DNA of 64,000 nucleotides from Circinella umbellata (lineage: Eukaryota; Mucoromycota; Mucoromycetes; Mucorales; Lichtheimiaceae), in the NCBI GenBank assembly GCA_025093555.1, contig JAIWNF010000035.1, positions 1-64,000 of the forward strand, given 5' to 3'. Positions 11,571 through 22,640 of the stretch are shown in pieces. Under the pieces are notes generated by a model. The model had not been told where the DNA came from and did not search any database. It saw only the letters and a list, made by a program, of their open reading frames with translations. The position numbers and the translations under genes are program-made. The number at the start of each line of letters is the position of its first letter. Within the stretch, counting starts at the first letter, position 1.

Positions 11571-11578
11571 ATTATCAT
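11571..11578. repeat. hAT target-site duplication, left
   Basis: ATTATCAT directly precedes the terminal repeat TAGGGATCCTCA and is identical to 15851-15858. Confidence 0.9.
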
Positions 11579-11589
11579 TAGGGATCCTC

Positions 11590-11710
11590 ATGAGAACCGA
11601 AGAACCGGAACCGAACCGGAACCGAACCGAGAAAAGTCGAGACGGTTCTATGGAAGGAACCGACCGGAACCGACTCGGTTCTACATGGAAAGAACCGAGA
11701 ACCGACATTA
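11590..11710 (+). repeat. Left subterminal GAACCG array of the hAT element
   Basis: Repeated GAACCGGAACCGAACC-type motifs within about 120 bp of the left end. hAT transposases commonly bind short subterminal repeats; that these are the binding sites is inferred. Confidence 0.75.
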
Positions 11711-12010
11711 TAATTTAGTAGATGTGTGAGCCCTGACATTATGGTTGAGAAAACATTAATTGCAAAAATAAAACATAATTATAAATAGCGTGGAATTCTT
11801 TTATATAAAGTGTAAGCTGTTAAATAAGAGAAGCGTACGGATTTTATTGAATATGTATTGGAAAAAAAAGTATAGCAATAATAGTCAAGATAATAGTAAT
11901 GGAAAGAATAATAGTAATAAAAAGAATAATAATAATAAAAAGAATAATAATAATAAAAGAAAGGGAAAGAGCAATGAAAAATAGTATAATAAAAAGAGGT
12001 AGAAGAAGTG
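11711..12010. other. hAT 3' internal spacer
   Basis: Lies between the left subterminal array and the transposase stop codon. It contains an AAT/AAG-rich low-complexity run (11870-11985) that is open as an Asn/Lys-rich frame but has no sign of being a gene. Confidence 0.5.
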
Positions 12011-14491
12011 CTACTCGTCGGAATTAAAAGAAGTCCAAGAATCTAAAAGCATTAGTCTTTGTATGGTCTCTGGTGACAAACGGTTGCGTGTATAAGGTAA
12101 GAGGAGTCGCGTTTGCGAAAAACAGCGCTCAGAAGGAGTGGCGGTTACTGGTACTGCGAAATATTGGGCAGCCATACGCGCCAAATTAGGCCACTGTGAC
12201 TGAGCCTCCCAGTATAAAAATTCCGGTGCCTTTTGACCTTTCTTTCGGAGCATTGGCACACGCAATCGTTCTTGAAGATAATCGTCAAGTTCGTCATGTT
12301 CATCGCTTGTATTATACAAACTGTATAACCGTCGCAATTCTTCGTTCGCTTCAGACTCCATTGTTACAGATTTGGGGAAATCTGCCCAAGCATCCCTAAC
12401 CATCCTTTGGCTCATGTTCTGGTATTCCTCTTCCCAACCACTGGTACGCCACCAAGTAAACTTCATATGTGGATCAAGGGCCGTTGCAACTGCATATATA
12501 TGTGTATTATCAACCTTACAATAATATCTTTGCAGCTTTTGTAATCCACGTCTTGCTGCTCTCTTGAGTTCGGCTGGATAATTACTACTTTCGACATCTT
12601 CTAAGGAATCCATTATCAAATTATAATGAACGATGGCGGTATTGATTGTCGCGTGGCTTTGACTTGCTGATAGCTCAATGGTTGTCTCCCAGAACTTGAG
12701 GAGCATGGACTTGACCTGGGAAATGCGGGTCCATTCAAGATCACTCAGCTGGAACTCGTGCAATTCGGTATTTGTAGAACACACACTATTATATGGGACT
12801 TGTAACAAGGATGCTCGTGTCAACATTTGGTAAGTGGAGTTCCATCGTGTTGGTACATCGAGTGACAGCTTGAGTTTTGTTGCGCAATGTATTTCTTGTG
12901 CGCGCATAAATCTCTCTGTACGTTGTGGTGAGGACCTATATTTATTGTGATATTGGATGTTTATGAGTATTTTCTGATAATAACAACTTTTTTGCAAAAA
13001 AAAAAAAATAGTGTTTATCATACCGTATTTTTGTTATGCCTTTTCGAAGCTTAATAAGTGAGCTCATCACTTGTCGTTCGCCATTGTCCCCAAAACGATC
13101 GTGCTCGTTTGCTCTTTCTGAATCGTCGTTATTTTCTTGCTCGACATATGATTCATTCATACCCCACTTCAAAATATCTTGAACGGCTAAATTTAACACA
13201 TGTCCAAGACACGGTATATGATGGCTTCTTGTACGAAACGGCCTATAGATTGGTATATTTATATTAGTGTCATGTTGATATATTTTGATATATTATATAA
13301 TGTTGAACCTACCATCCTTTTTCTTCAGCATATTTTTCTACTTCCAGGGCCATTCTTTTCATGTTGGATGCGTTGTCAGTCGTAATTGTGAATAACTTGG
13401 GACCTAGGTTGAAATCGTTGATAATTTCCAAGAATGCTGCTGCCAAATTCTCTGCCGAATGAGGACCATTCAATGGCTGGAAACCGAGAATTACTTCTTG
13501 CATCGTCCAAGTAGAAGTTGATATCCAATGACCGGTGACCGCGAGGAAAGCATCATTATATGGACTAGTCCAACCATCAAGTGTGCAAGAAATTACAGGA
13601 AGGGAATCTAGCAAGTTGCGCAGTTTTTTTTTGTAAAAGTCATACTCTTCTTTGGTCTGAAGGTAAAATAAAATATAATGTGTTAGTTTGTTAAATATAA
13701 TGACAAAACAAAAAAAGGGGTGGGGAGAACTAATATTTTACCTTTCTTGTAATGGTGTCTGTACTTGGAAGTTTTACCATTTCCATTGCTGTTGCTGATT
13801 GTGCAATGTTCAAGAGCTCTTGTAAATCGTCATTCTCGGCCATTGTAAAAGGAAGTTTGGTTTTAACAATGAATTTGATAAATGTCTTTATAAAATCATC
13901 AGCTGTAAAAACTCGGGGACGTTTTGCTTGGACGAACAAATCCATCGGACCTCCAGAACGCTTAGCACCTGTATGTGGGCCATTATCTGCTGTTATTTGA
14001 TGCTTGTTATGCAAATGCTTGACTAAACCAGAAGTAGAGGAATCCTTCGAAGCAAAAGAGCGGTTACAAGTACCCACCAAGCATTTAATTCGAGGGGCAC
14101 CTTTATCATCAGTAAAACGTTGGCCGTATCCATATTTAAATATAAAGCTAGTTTCCTTGACGGATGAATCGTGTTGGGATCCAGATACGACACTCGAAAC
14201 GGACTCAGTGTCATTATCATCAATAGTACTTGATTGATCACGATCGATAGACATGGCAGAAGCTTGACGGGAAAAACTTGGGGTTGGAGATGAAACAATG
14301 GGAGAGTTTGAATATGGCGTTGGGTTGAACTAATGGAAAGAAATATAACAAAAGGATAAGAAGGACAATATGGTTACAAATGTTCTTTGTGATTTTATAG
14401 CTCGATACTTTTGTATAATCAATGCTTATTTTACCTCATCGTGAAGAGCACCAAGGGGATTTCTGGATGAAGAACCGGTTTGGAATGGCAT
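12011..14491 (-). CDS. hAT transposase, BED finger, 710 aa, intact
   Basis: Five exons: 14491-14435, 14329-13742, 13656-13313, 13242-13024 and 12935-12011; the lengths sum to 711 codons with stop and no internal stop. Residues 102-129 form a BED-type finger (C102, C107, H124, H129) for binding the element ends. Catalytic-core landmarks are D242 in LDGWTS and D309 in TTDNASNM, followed by CLGHVLNLAVQD and TRWNSTYQML, both typical of hAT cores. The C terminus has the hAT dimerisation block ending TPSERCFSQ and LLPYTRNRLSPE. It excises and reinserts the element in the nucleus. The start is the first ATG in frame with a clean donor (GATGAG then GTAAAA); a start at residue 45 is possible. Similar in layout to fungal and plant Ac/Tam3-like transposases. 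Confidence 0.92.
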
Positions 14492-15719
14492 CGCTGAAAA
14501 GTAAATTGAAGGTAGTTGTAAGTAAAAAAAAATTAACTTTCGTTGAAATATATCTGGGGAGGGAGATAACACCGTAGCCAAATAAAATAGAATAACGAAG
14601 AAAAATAATAAAGGATAACGTAAAAATGTTTTTTTTATCTAATGATTATGATGGGGTATTTATATGTTTTCTAAAACTACTGCGGGATATAATATGTAAT
14701 GGTAATAATAATAATGATAATAATGATAATTAATGATTAGCATTAATTTTGACAATGATGACTATGATGTAATTGCCAAGCAATAATTATTACAAAGCGC
14801 AAGAAGTATTGAGGATAATTATAAATAGTCGGAAGGAGTGTCTAAAAAGGAAATTATTTAAGAATAATCATAAGAAATCTCCAAAAAGGAAATCAAACTT
14901 AACAATGACACTATACCTTCCAAAAAAAACCATCTTGATACTGCTAACTACTAGTGCATATTGCCTAAAATAATTATTGACCGAAAACTCTTTTCATCAA
15001 TGGGAAGCTGATCTTTCTAGCATAATAAGCACAAAAGATATTTCACTGAAATAGTTTTTTTTTGCCAAGCTGGAACGGAAATCCAAAATGGATAACCCTG
15101 CAAGTAGCAACTATTTTTTTTTCTTATTTCTTTTTTTACTTTTACAGATGTAACAACAATATTTTTTCCCTTTCAATTAACACGGCCATTATTTTCTTTT
15201 AGGCAAAAGGCAATTACTTTTATTGGACCAACAACACTATTTTCTACCTTTCATTACTACGACCATGAATATATCTAAAGAAAGTTTTTTTTACAGATGT
15301 AACAACAATAACACAATGGCTGTTTTTTTATGGATATTTATTTTTCTGAATTACCAATAATATGTTTCTTTCTTCCATTTAACACGGCCGTCATTCATTT
15401 ATTTCTTTTTGCTGATTACTTTATGGATGTAACAACAGTAATTTTCAAACTCCCATTCAGTATGACAACGTTAAATAGAATATTCAATAGTTGCTATTAC
15501 TATTTTCGCTTCAATAGAACCACATACAACACTTAACTAAAGATCATCACCTCTATTCACTATTTAGAAAAAGTATTCAGCTTTTTTTGATAATAAACGG
15601 CATTCAGTTAAAAAATGACTTTTGTTTTTTTTATTGTACTTGTTGGCTACATATAAAGACTTATTGTGCTTATATTTTGAGATATCTGTTTTTTTCACAA
15701 AAAAAAAGACCATTAAACT
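14492..15719. other. hAT 5' internal spacer
   Basis: About 1.2 kb between the transposase start and the right subterminal array. It has several near-repeats of GATGTAACAACAATA and of TTAACACGGCC (15140-15430), perhaps regulatory. The open frames here are short and low in complexity; I see no second gene. Confidence 0.5.
15140..15470 (+). repeat. Short spaced repeats upstream of the hAT transposase
   Basis: ACAGATGTAACAACAATA recurs near 15145 and 15293 with a variant near 15426; AACACGGCCxTxATT recurs near 15178 and 15379 with a relative near 15255. The spacing is about 100-150 bp. They may be promoter elements or further transposase binding sites; only the repetition is observed. Confidence 0.5.
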
Positions 15720-15840
15720 ACTGTCGGTTCCTCGGTTCTTCTCGGTTCTTCTCGGTTCTTCACGGTTCGGTTCGGTTCGGTTCTTACTAAAGGTCGGTTC
15801 GATTCGGTTCTCTTGAGGAACCGAACCGAATCGAACCGTG
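15720..15840 (-). repeat. Right subterminal CGGTTC array of the hAT element
   Basis: Inverted counterpart of the left array: runs of TCGGTTCT and CGGTTCGGTTCGGTTC within 130 bp of the right end, followed by the same motif in the opposite orientation next to the terminal repeat, so the extreme right end can itself form a hairpin. Confidence 0.75.
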
Positions 15841-15850
15841 AGGATCCCTA

Positions 15851-15858
15851 ATTATCAT
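15851..15858. repeat. hAT target-site duplication, right
   Basis: ATTATCAT directly follows the terminal repeat and is identical to 11571-11578. Confidence 0.9.
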
Positions 15859-16242
15859 ATGAAAATTTAAAATAAATAAAATATAATTTTTGATATTTTC
15901 AATATCTGAAAGATTAAATATATTAATAAAAATAAATAAAATAATTAATTAATTATTTATATTTTTATATATATTTTTCTTTCCTGAAAAACAAAATTTG
16001 TAATACAAATAATTGGGTTTTAATATATATAAATGATTCATATAGGCTAGGCATAATACAAAGGATTTGTATTGCCTAACTGACAGTTTATTTCATTGAA
16101 TTAATTCTTTCATTAAAAAATAAATTTTTGATGAAAATTTAATTTTTCTTAAATAATATTAATAATTTAGAATAAATATTAAATGATAGTTGATGTTCCA
16201 TCAACCATATAGTATTATGTTCTATAATTAATATTTATACTT
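15859..16242 (+). repeat. Diverged relative of the palindrome, right piece
   Basis: The first part continues the loop-like sequence interrupted by the hAT element. From about 16015 (ATATATAAATGATTCATATA) it matches the left arm of the palindrome near 9520-9700, including GATAGTTGATGTTCCATCAA. In the large palindrome the loop is followed by the opposite arm orientation, so this copy is rearranged or represents a different family member. Confidence 0.7.
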
Positions 16243-16305
16243 CATAGTAGTAATCTAATTCCCATTCCAATTCCAATTCTAATTGATGTTTATTTTTATA
16301 TACAG

Positions 16306-18360
16306 GGATGCAGTAGAATGTTTAAAAAATAATTTCAAAAATGAAGAACCTATTTTAGATTTCTTCTGTGCAGGATGTTATACAGCTGACCAAAGGTCCC
16401 AAGCTGAAGGCGAATTCATCAGAGCGATTAGTATTCTTGCTAAACGTGTAAACGATAATCACAATAATAGCAATAATGTAGAAAAATGGGCTAAGGATAT
16501 TATGATGAATGGATTTGATGTAAGTTCTTTTTTGTTTTGATATTGTTTCATATTTCGAATCTCGACGACTAACAGCTTTACTTTTGCCTAAATTCTCGAC
16601 CAACTTGATCAATTCTGGGGAAATATTGCCCTTGCCTATAAAGCCACTGACATTGCCACACAGAGTGCTTCGAGTGCTCTTGTTCCTTCCAGAAAACGTC
16701 TAAGATCACATTCATCATCTTCTCTTCCAAGAACTAAACCAAAAACTGAAGTTGAGGTAACCTATTATTAGAGGAGGATCTGTTTCAATTATATAAATGT
16801 CTCTTTAGTAACCTAAATAAATTGACCTATAATTAGGTTAGAGAACACGATGGAATTCGCATTACTGGACTAGATGTCTCATTCGCTACATACATGAAAT
16901 ACAAATCTATTAAATTACCACCGCCTGCCAATAAAAGGAGGCATACTTTAAAAGGTATATATATAATTGATATATAGTTTTGATTGAAGGAGCTCTCCTG
17001 ACATAGTTGGTTGTTCTTGGTGAAAATTCTATTGTAGACATTTCTGATCCAAACGAAGGCAGTCATCTTAATTTACTAAATGAAAAGCAACAAGAACAAG
17101 TCGAAGAATTATTTACATGCGAATTGAACTATGAAAATCTCTATTCCAAACAATTGTGAAAGATTGTAAAGGTAAATTTTATTACTTTAATTTTCTTTCT
17201 TTTTTCTTTGTTATAAGCTCACTCCACTTTGCTGATCGTTATGTGCTTTTTTCCTTCAGTCGGCAATAAAAGAATCATTAAAAGAGGCAAGAAAATTAAT
17301 ACACAAGTATCTAAGCAATGATTGTAAAGGTACTGAAGCTGCTGTTGTACATTTAATTATAGGTATATAAGTGATTCCTGATTTTTGGCATAGTAAAGTT
17401 TATATATTATTACTATAGAACATATTTTAATGTCAATGTTGTTTTGATAGATTTGACAGACATATATTAGACTCAACTATGTTTGAAAGAGGTAACTTTG
17501 AGTTACTTTCAGAAGTGGACGGCATTGTTAAATTTTGGGGACTAGTAGTAGAGAACATGTTCCTTGGGTCTAGAATCCATCGACATTGGTACGATTTATT
17601 ATTATCGATTTACTATTTTACATTTACATTTACATTTATATTTATATTTATATTTACATTAGGAGAGAAACAGTGCCATCGGTATTCAAAGCCACAACAG
17701 TCACACCAAAAATGGACCTTCATTTAATTTGTTTTGGTTCTAATCAAGCAGAAGAAGATATGTGCATAGGAGAATTTGGCAAAACAATAAACAATCGAAA
17801 ATATTATCATGATAAGCGAAAACTAGTGTTGGTTGCCAAAGCACAAATCAATTATTATATTCAAGTTTATAGTCTTAATTCTGAACAACTTCAAACTGTA
17901 AAAGTTCCAATTATCCAAGTATTAGGTTTATATATTATGAAGAGGAAGGGTGAAACGGCCTGGTGGAAGTATTTGTTAATCTTATTATGTATTGTTGAAA
18001 CATAGGTTCACGTGCAGAATTATCAGTTGTAAAAATGGCGGCTAATGGTCTCTATACTGTTGAATTACTCCATGAATTTATGTTGCCAATTTCTATTCAG
18101 TCTTTCAAGGAAGATATGTCATGTTTGATCAAGGGACTATCAATGTTAACGGTAATATAAACTTGATCTAAGAAATGTCTTACCCTTTAATAACTTCAAC
18201 TAAACGAGCATTTATGATTATTATTATTTATATAGGAACTTGCAAATCAGCTTAATAATAAGTTGTCAGATGTTAGTAAAAAACAATCTCCGTTCAATAT
18301 AACAATTAAACAAATGAAAGAACCTAAAATCCGACCAACTGTAGGAACAGCATGGATTTG
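16306..18360 (+). pseudogene. Decaying copy 1 of an unrecognised multi-exon gene family
   Basis: Begins with an exon whose acceptor (TATATACAG) is present but whose upstream exons are missing: sequence left of about 16243 is repeat DNA. Exons encode DAVECLKNNFKNEEPILDFF, ILDQLDQFWGNIAL with a basic Ser-rich tail, REHDGIRITGLDVSFATYMK, a region FDRHILDSTMFERGNFELLS, then DLHLICFGSNQAEEDMCIGE followed by FGKTINNRKYYHDKRK, and end near PTVGTAWI. Lesions: the acceptor at 16591 reads TTTGCCTAA, where copy 3 has TTTGCCTAG; there is a one-base loss near 16935 relative to copy 2; and an in-frame TGA near 17156. The late D...GExGK spacing faintly recalls PD-(D/E)xK nucleases, but this is weak. Function unknown; large families of similar build occur in Mucoromycota as far as I know. 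Confidence 0.6.
17608..17660 (+). repeat. TTTACA/TTTATA hexamer run in an intron
   Basis: About eight units of TTTACATTTATA-type hexamers just before the acceptor at about 17662; simple repeat inside an intron of the decaying gene. Confidence 0.7.
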
Positions 18361-18589
18361 AGATATTATTTACGATGACTCTTATGACAAGGAAGACATT
18401 TAAAATAATCCCGCATTTGTATACATTATACCTCTTTTTATCACTGGCAATATTCCTATTATCATCACTATTTTTTTTCCCAAGTACATATCATTTTCTG
18501 ATAAGCAAAATAATATTTTTTTTCATCGATTGTAAAAAAAATGTATTTAGTAAAGTATAACTATATTTTTTATGTTGTACTATATTTTA
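18361..18589. other. Spacer after the decaying gene
   Basis: T-rich 3' flank with no gene. It leads directly into the dispersed repeat copy A. Confidence 0.4.
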
Positions 18590-19140
18590 TTTTATTATAT
18601 AGTTAGATAAAATATCTATTACTATAATTTCTTCACTCTATTCTTTCCCTCTTTCTTCACAATTATCTTCCTTTTATATGAAAACTGCTGTGGACACCCA
18701 ACTCTAAAAAATAAATAATAACAATTATGTCGTGTCCCACTTTCTATACAAGCATTATAGTTACATATATTTTGAAATGTATGTGTCTTTTAATGAATAA
18801 TACCCAGGTTTCTTTCATTAAGTATATACATTATTAGGAGCAATGGTGACTAGCATGGTCAATATAAAACTTATGGAGAGCAAAAAGGGTACACTTTGAA
18901 GAAATGCTGGAGAAATAAATTATGTACGAACAAAAAAATCAAAATCAAAATTATGATAAAGTCTATGAAAAAAATAGCAATGCACAGGCTATATAAATAT
19001 AGATGACGAAAAATGTTTTAATAATCATATGGTAACTGGATAAATAATTAATAAACCCTTATGAATATTAAATGGCCATATACTGAACATAAGTTGTGTT
19101 TTTGTAATCATGAAGCATCACCATGATATTTATTCAAGCT
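18590..19140 (+). repeat. Dispersed repeat R1, copy A
   Basis: Collinear, moderately diverged match to 38640-39205; shared landmarks are ACAATTATGTCGTGTCCCA and CTGGATAAATAATTA, ending near CATCACCATGATATTTxTTC. Not coding. Present downstream of an ORF in both places. Confidence 0.75.
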
Positions 19141-19333
19141 ACATATCGTCTTCTATCTGTAATTAAAATAGATAATTCCAAAAGATGTGATAAAACTACT
19201 TGATTCAAAGCGTATCAAAGCTTGTTGCTGGCAGATATTAATTTTGTACTCTTGAAAGATCTTGAGTATAGATAGTCTTCCGTGAGAAAACGTTAAAAAT
19301 GGTATGGTACTTTAGCATTGAGTTCTTCGTCAT

Positions 19334-19362
19334 ATGGTGCATTTCACTTGTAATCGCCAATC
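19334..19362 (+). repeat. Short dispersed motif, copy 1
   Basis: GGTGCATTTCACTTGTAATC followed by GCCAAT. It is the exact inverse of 20313-20338, and a diverged inverse copy lies at about 21013-21042. Confidence 0.8.
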
Positions 19363-20312
19363 ATTTATTTTATTTCAATTTTTCAATTTTAAAATCCGCT
19401 TCTTTATTTGGTGATTTGTGTTACAGTTATTACTTTTATACATTTAGTTGTTTTTGCGCCATCATGAAGTTGTGTTCTATACTAAAACTTTTAATAAGTT
19501 TTACTACTTCATTTGTAGGCTTATGATATGATTATGTTCTAATAAAACACTAATATGTATTTATAAGCTTAAGCAGATAGATACATTACATTACTCAATA
19601 GTCTTATATCATAGCTTAAAACTTAAAACTGACTCCCTCCTTATTTTACATTTTTTTTCTTGTGTTTTGTATAAACCAAAATCAAGAAACGTGTCTATGT
19701 ACCTAGTATTACATTGCCTTTAGTATTTAATTCTTTGCAGAATCAATTCTGCAATTAATATTAGCACTTGGAATTTAGAACTTTCTATTTTCTTATTTCT
19801 TTTCAAGTAATAGCAAAAATAATCACAGTACACTACTGTAATAAGAAGGAAGCTTATACATGTGAGGAATATAGTACAATCAATTTGTTTAAGCATTATT
19901 ATTAAATGCAGTAAACTTTATCAAATATATGTATATTTTTAGTAGACTAAAAATTCTTTTCCATAGTTTCTTATCTTTATATTATGGCCTTAGATTCCAA
20001 TATTGTGATACTGTGATACAGCTCATTCTAAGATTTTCACCTACAACTCATATCACGTGATTTGCTCCACCAATGCTTAAGAACTCCGATATGTAGTTTT
20101 CATCTTTCAATTTTGTCTCTTGCCCAACCAAAATGGTCAGAAATGAGCTATGACCGACCACCTTTGACAAGCTTCAGCTTTTTTTTAAAACATTTTTACA
20201 ACTTTCTAAACTTTAATAACTGTTTATAATAAGCTTAAAAATAATACTTAAAGTCTGGATTTAGAAAATATTGATTTAGTGTGAAGCTGAAGCCTCTAGA
20301 AACCAGTGGAAA

Positions 20313-20340
20313 TTATTGGCGATTACAAGTGAAATGCACC
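20313..20340 (-). repeat. Short dispersed motif, copy 2 (inverted)
   Basis: ATTGGCGATTACAAGTGAAA followed by TGCACC, the reverse complement of copy 1. In frame it would encode MVHFTCNRQ on the minus strand, then a stop. Confidence 0.8.
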
Positions 20341-21012
20341 ATCGTCACACATAGAATGTCAGATAATGCAAAGAGAATGGCTGTTTCATTCGTTTCTCGA
20401 TTGGTACAGTATAACGATGAGGATGATCCGATAATAGTGTTAAGGTTAACGGCCAGATGCATTACATCAACTTCCAACTCATAACAACAATCCACGCGAT
20501 AAATATATGTGTACAAGTTCAGAAGACATTTGAGATCAGTGATATCTAATCGATAAGAGGGAGGTTGTAATGAAAATATACAATATTTTACTCAAAATTT
20601 AGTGCAGCAAAACCAAAGACAGGTTCTTTTAAAATACGTTTTGCACCTATAAAATGGAAGATACGTACTATACTTATTTTCTGTTATAAGTATAGCATCT
20701 ACTTCTACTTCTTCTTCTTCTTCTTCTTCTCTATGTTTTCTGTATACTCGATACATAATTTGTTTCATCGTTTCAGCTATGCTGGATCAAATAAAATCAT
20801 CACCCATATAGGTATTTTAATTGCTACATTAAAAGTGTATGCTTCTACTTAGTAGATGCAGTGGAGATACATCTCAGCTTTTTTAATTTTCTCCTTTCTT
20901 GCCAAAATCAAAGCGTACTGACACTCTTTCTTCTTTATGTATTAAAATGTATATTAGGGAATAAAAAGATGAAATATTGAATTTGCATGTCTCTGAAGAT
21001 CTTTTAGTTGGA

Positions 21013-21042
21013 GTAAAATTTTGGCAGTTATAGGTGAAATAC
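21013..21042 (-). repeat. Short dispersed motif, copy 3 (diverged)
   Basis: TTTTGGCAGTTATAGGTGAA followed by ATACACTC, same orientation as copy 2. Translation of the minus strand gives VYFTYNCQNFTP, similar to MVHFTCNRQ of the other copies, so it may derive from a coding segment. Confidence 0.6.
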
Positions 21043-21659
21043 ACTCTATAAACACTTGTTTTTTTTGACATACGTAGTAATCACTCCAAACAAACCTTCT
21101 TCCTAACATGGCAAAGAAATGGTAAAAGATAGCTTGAAATTATAATCAGGATAATAATAATAGTAATACAATTCCAGCTGATATTTGAGAGCTTTGGGGG
21201 ATCGTATTTTGGTGAAAATACGAAGCTGTAAAAGGAAAAACAGGTCACGATTCAACATCTGCTTTCATAAAATTTTGGACCGTTCCAATAATAATATCTG
21301 AAATTTACTCTTCATAGCATTGTTGTGTTACCAAAAAATTTCTCAGCAAAATCATTTTACATTTCACCCATATTTGGGTCGATTTCGTATTTTCATACTC
21401 CCGAAGCTCTCTATTTATGATATTTTGTTATATACAGCCATTTAGTCTGACTTTCCCAATTGTGGGCGTTAGCTAAAGTGGTGAATAAAAAGACTAAATT
21501 GCTATTTGCAATCAATTCAAGTCTTTGATGACGCTTTCAAGGCCAAGGATTCGCGCAAACAAAGGTGGTATCTATTTACAGATATACCAATAAATGTGAA
21601 GTGACATTTTTCATATTTTATGTCTTGTTATCATAATAATTCCAAATCAAGGGCTGTAT

Positions 21660-22240
21660 GGTACACCAACGAAATGTCTTGAAAACAATTTCGAAAATCA
21701 AGAACCTGTCAATTATATAGCTGACCTAAAGAATTTAAGGATGGAAAGTAACAGCATTTCATATTACGTGAATGATGATGATAGGATTTAATGTAAGCTC
21801 TCTTTATTTTTAGTTTAGTTTTGATATTATTTCATATTTCGAATCTCGAAGACTAACAACATTATTTTTGTTTAGTTCTTGAAGGACTTTATCGGTTTTT
21901 GGGAAATATTCCTCCTTTGCCCTCAATTCGACGAATGTTATGGTACAAAAGTATTTCCAGTGCTCTAGTCCCATCAGGAAAATGCCTACGATCATATTTC
22001 TCATTCTCTCTTCTGAGAACGAAACCAAAGATCAAAGTTGAGGTAATTTATCATCAATGTATTTTTTAGTAACTTAAATAAACTGATAAAAGTATATTAG
22101 ATCAAGGAGCGCGACGGAAATTCGAATCACTGGACAAGATGTTTCACTAAGTACATATATGAAGTACAAAGGTATCAAAGCACCACCGCCTAGTAATAAA
22201 AAGGAGGCATACTTCAAAGGGTATATATATAAATAGTTAA
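21660..22240 (+). pseudogene. Decaying copy 2 of the same gene family
   Basis: Collinear with 16320-16970. It retains NNFENQEP-like coding near 21685, the intron near 21790-21870, the basic Ser-rich exon end near 22030, and an exon encoding ITGQDVSLSTYMKYKGIKAP (22120-22190). It has a deleted first exon middle, several frameshifts and no downstream exons. It keeps NKKEAYFKG, showing that copy 1 lost one base there. Confidence 0.65.
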
Positions 22241-22489
22241 CAGACATTTCTGAACTGAACAAGTATAATGATTCTTTTCTTATTTGGTTTTTTGGATACT
22301 CAGACACTGAAAATTCGGGTACCCTCACCACAGCAGGAGCTCAGAAGTACTCAGAAGTATTCAAAAGTACTCAGAAATATCCAAAAGTATCAGAAGGGAT
22401 TCTTTGTCTCCCAGCCAGGGCAGCTAAATCAATCCATTGATGTCTGAGCACGTGCGACTTTAGTTATATATAGAGTTCTTAGTAGACTG
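22241..22489. other. Spacer with a short tandem run
   Basis: No gene. A run of CAGAAGTACT-like 10-11 bp units is present at 22340-22400. Confidence 0.45.
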
Positions 22490-22640
22490 ATCCAGATCGG
22501 ATTGGCACCATTTCGAATCCGATCCGTTTCAAAATGGATCGGATTTTCAGAAATCTGGATTGTCCACGGATTAGAGAATTGCAATCCGAATCCGTTTCAT
22601 AAAAATCCGGATTGAATCCATAATCCATAATGCAAAAGAA
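22490..22640. repeat. ATCCGGAT-rich block, possible transposon end
   Basis: Repeated (G)GATCGGATT and AATCCGGATT motifs in both orientations over 150 bp. Dense short subterminal repeats of this kind are common near hAT ends, but no matching second end, terminal repeat or transposase is seen nearby. Confidence 0.45.

Larger units (their letters stand above)
11579..15850. mobile_element. Complete hAT-family DNA transposon (4,272 bp)
   Basis: It starts TAGGGATCCTCA and ends with the exact reverse complement TGAGGATCCCTA. It is flanked by the perfect 8-bp duplication ATTATCAT; an 8-bp duplication is the hallmark of the hAT superfamily. Both ends carry dense GGAACC/GGTTC subterminal repeats. The single gene is an intact BED-finger hAT transposase on the minus strand. 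Intact ends, intact duplication and an intact gene indicate recent insertion and probable autonomy. It lies inside a relative of the palindrome loop. Confidence 0.93.
19141..21650. other. Gene-poor stretch with short dispersed repeats
   Basis: No supported gene. It contains three copies of a 25-30 bp motif listed separately, a TTC microsatellite at 20706-20730, and at 21100-21180 a block (GGCAAAGAAATGGTAAAAGA) also found near 23872, upstream of copy 3 of the decaying gene. Confidence 0.45.

Noticed and set aside
11790..11984. 64-aa Asn/Lys-rich open frame inside the hAT element
   Set aside because: It is an AAT/AAG low-complexity run between the transposase stop and the subterminal array; no coding signal beyond openness.
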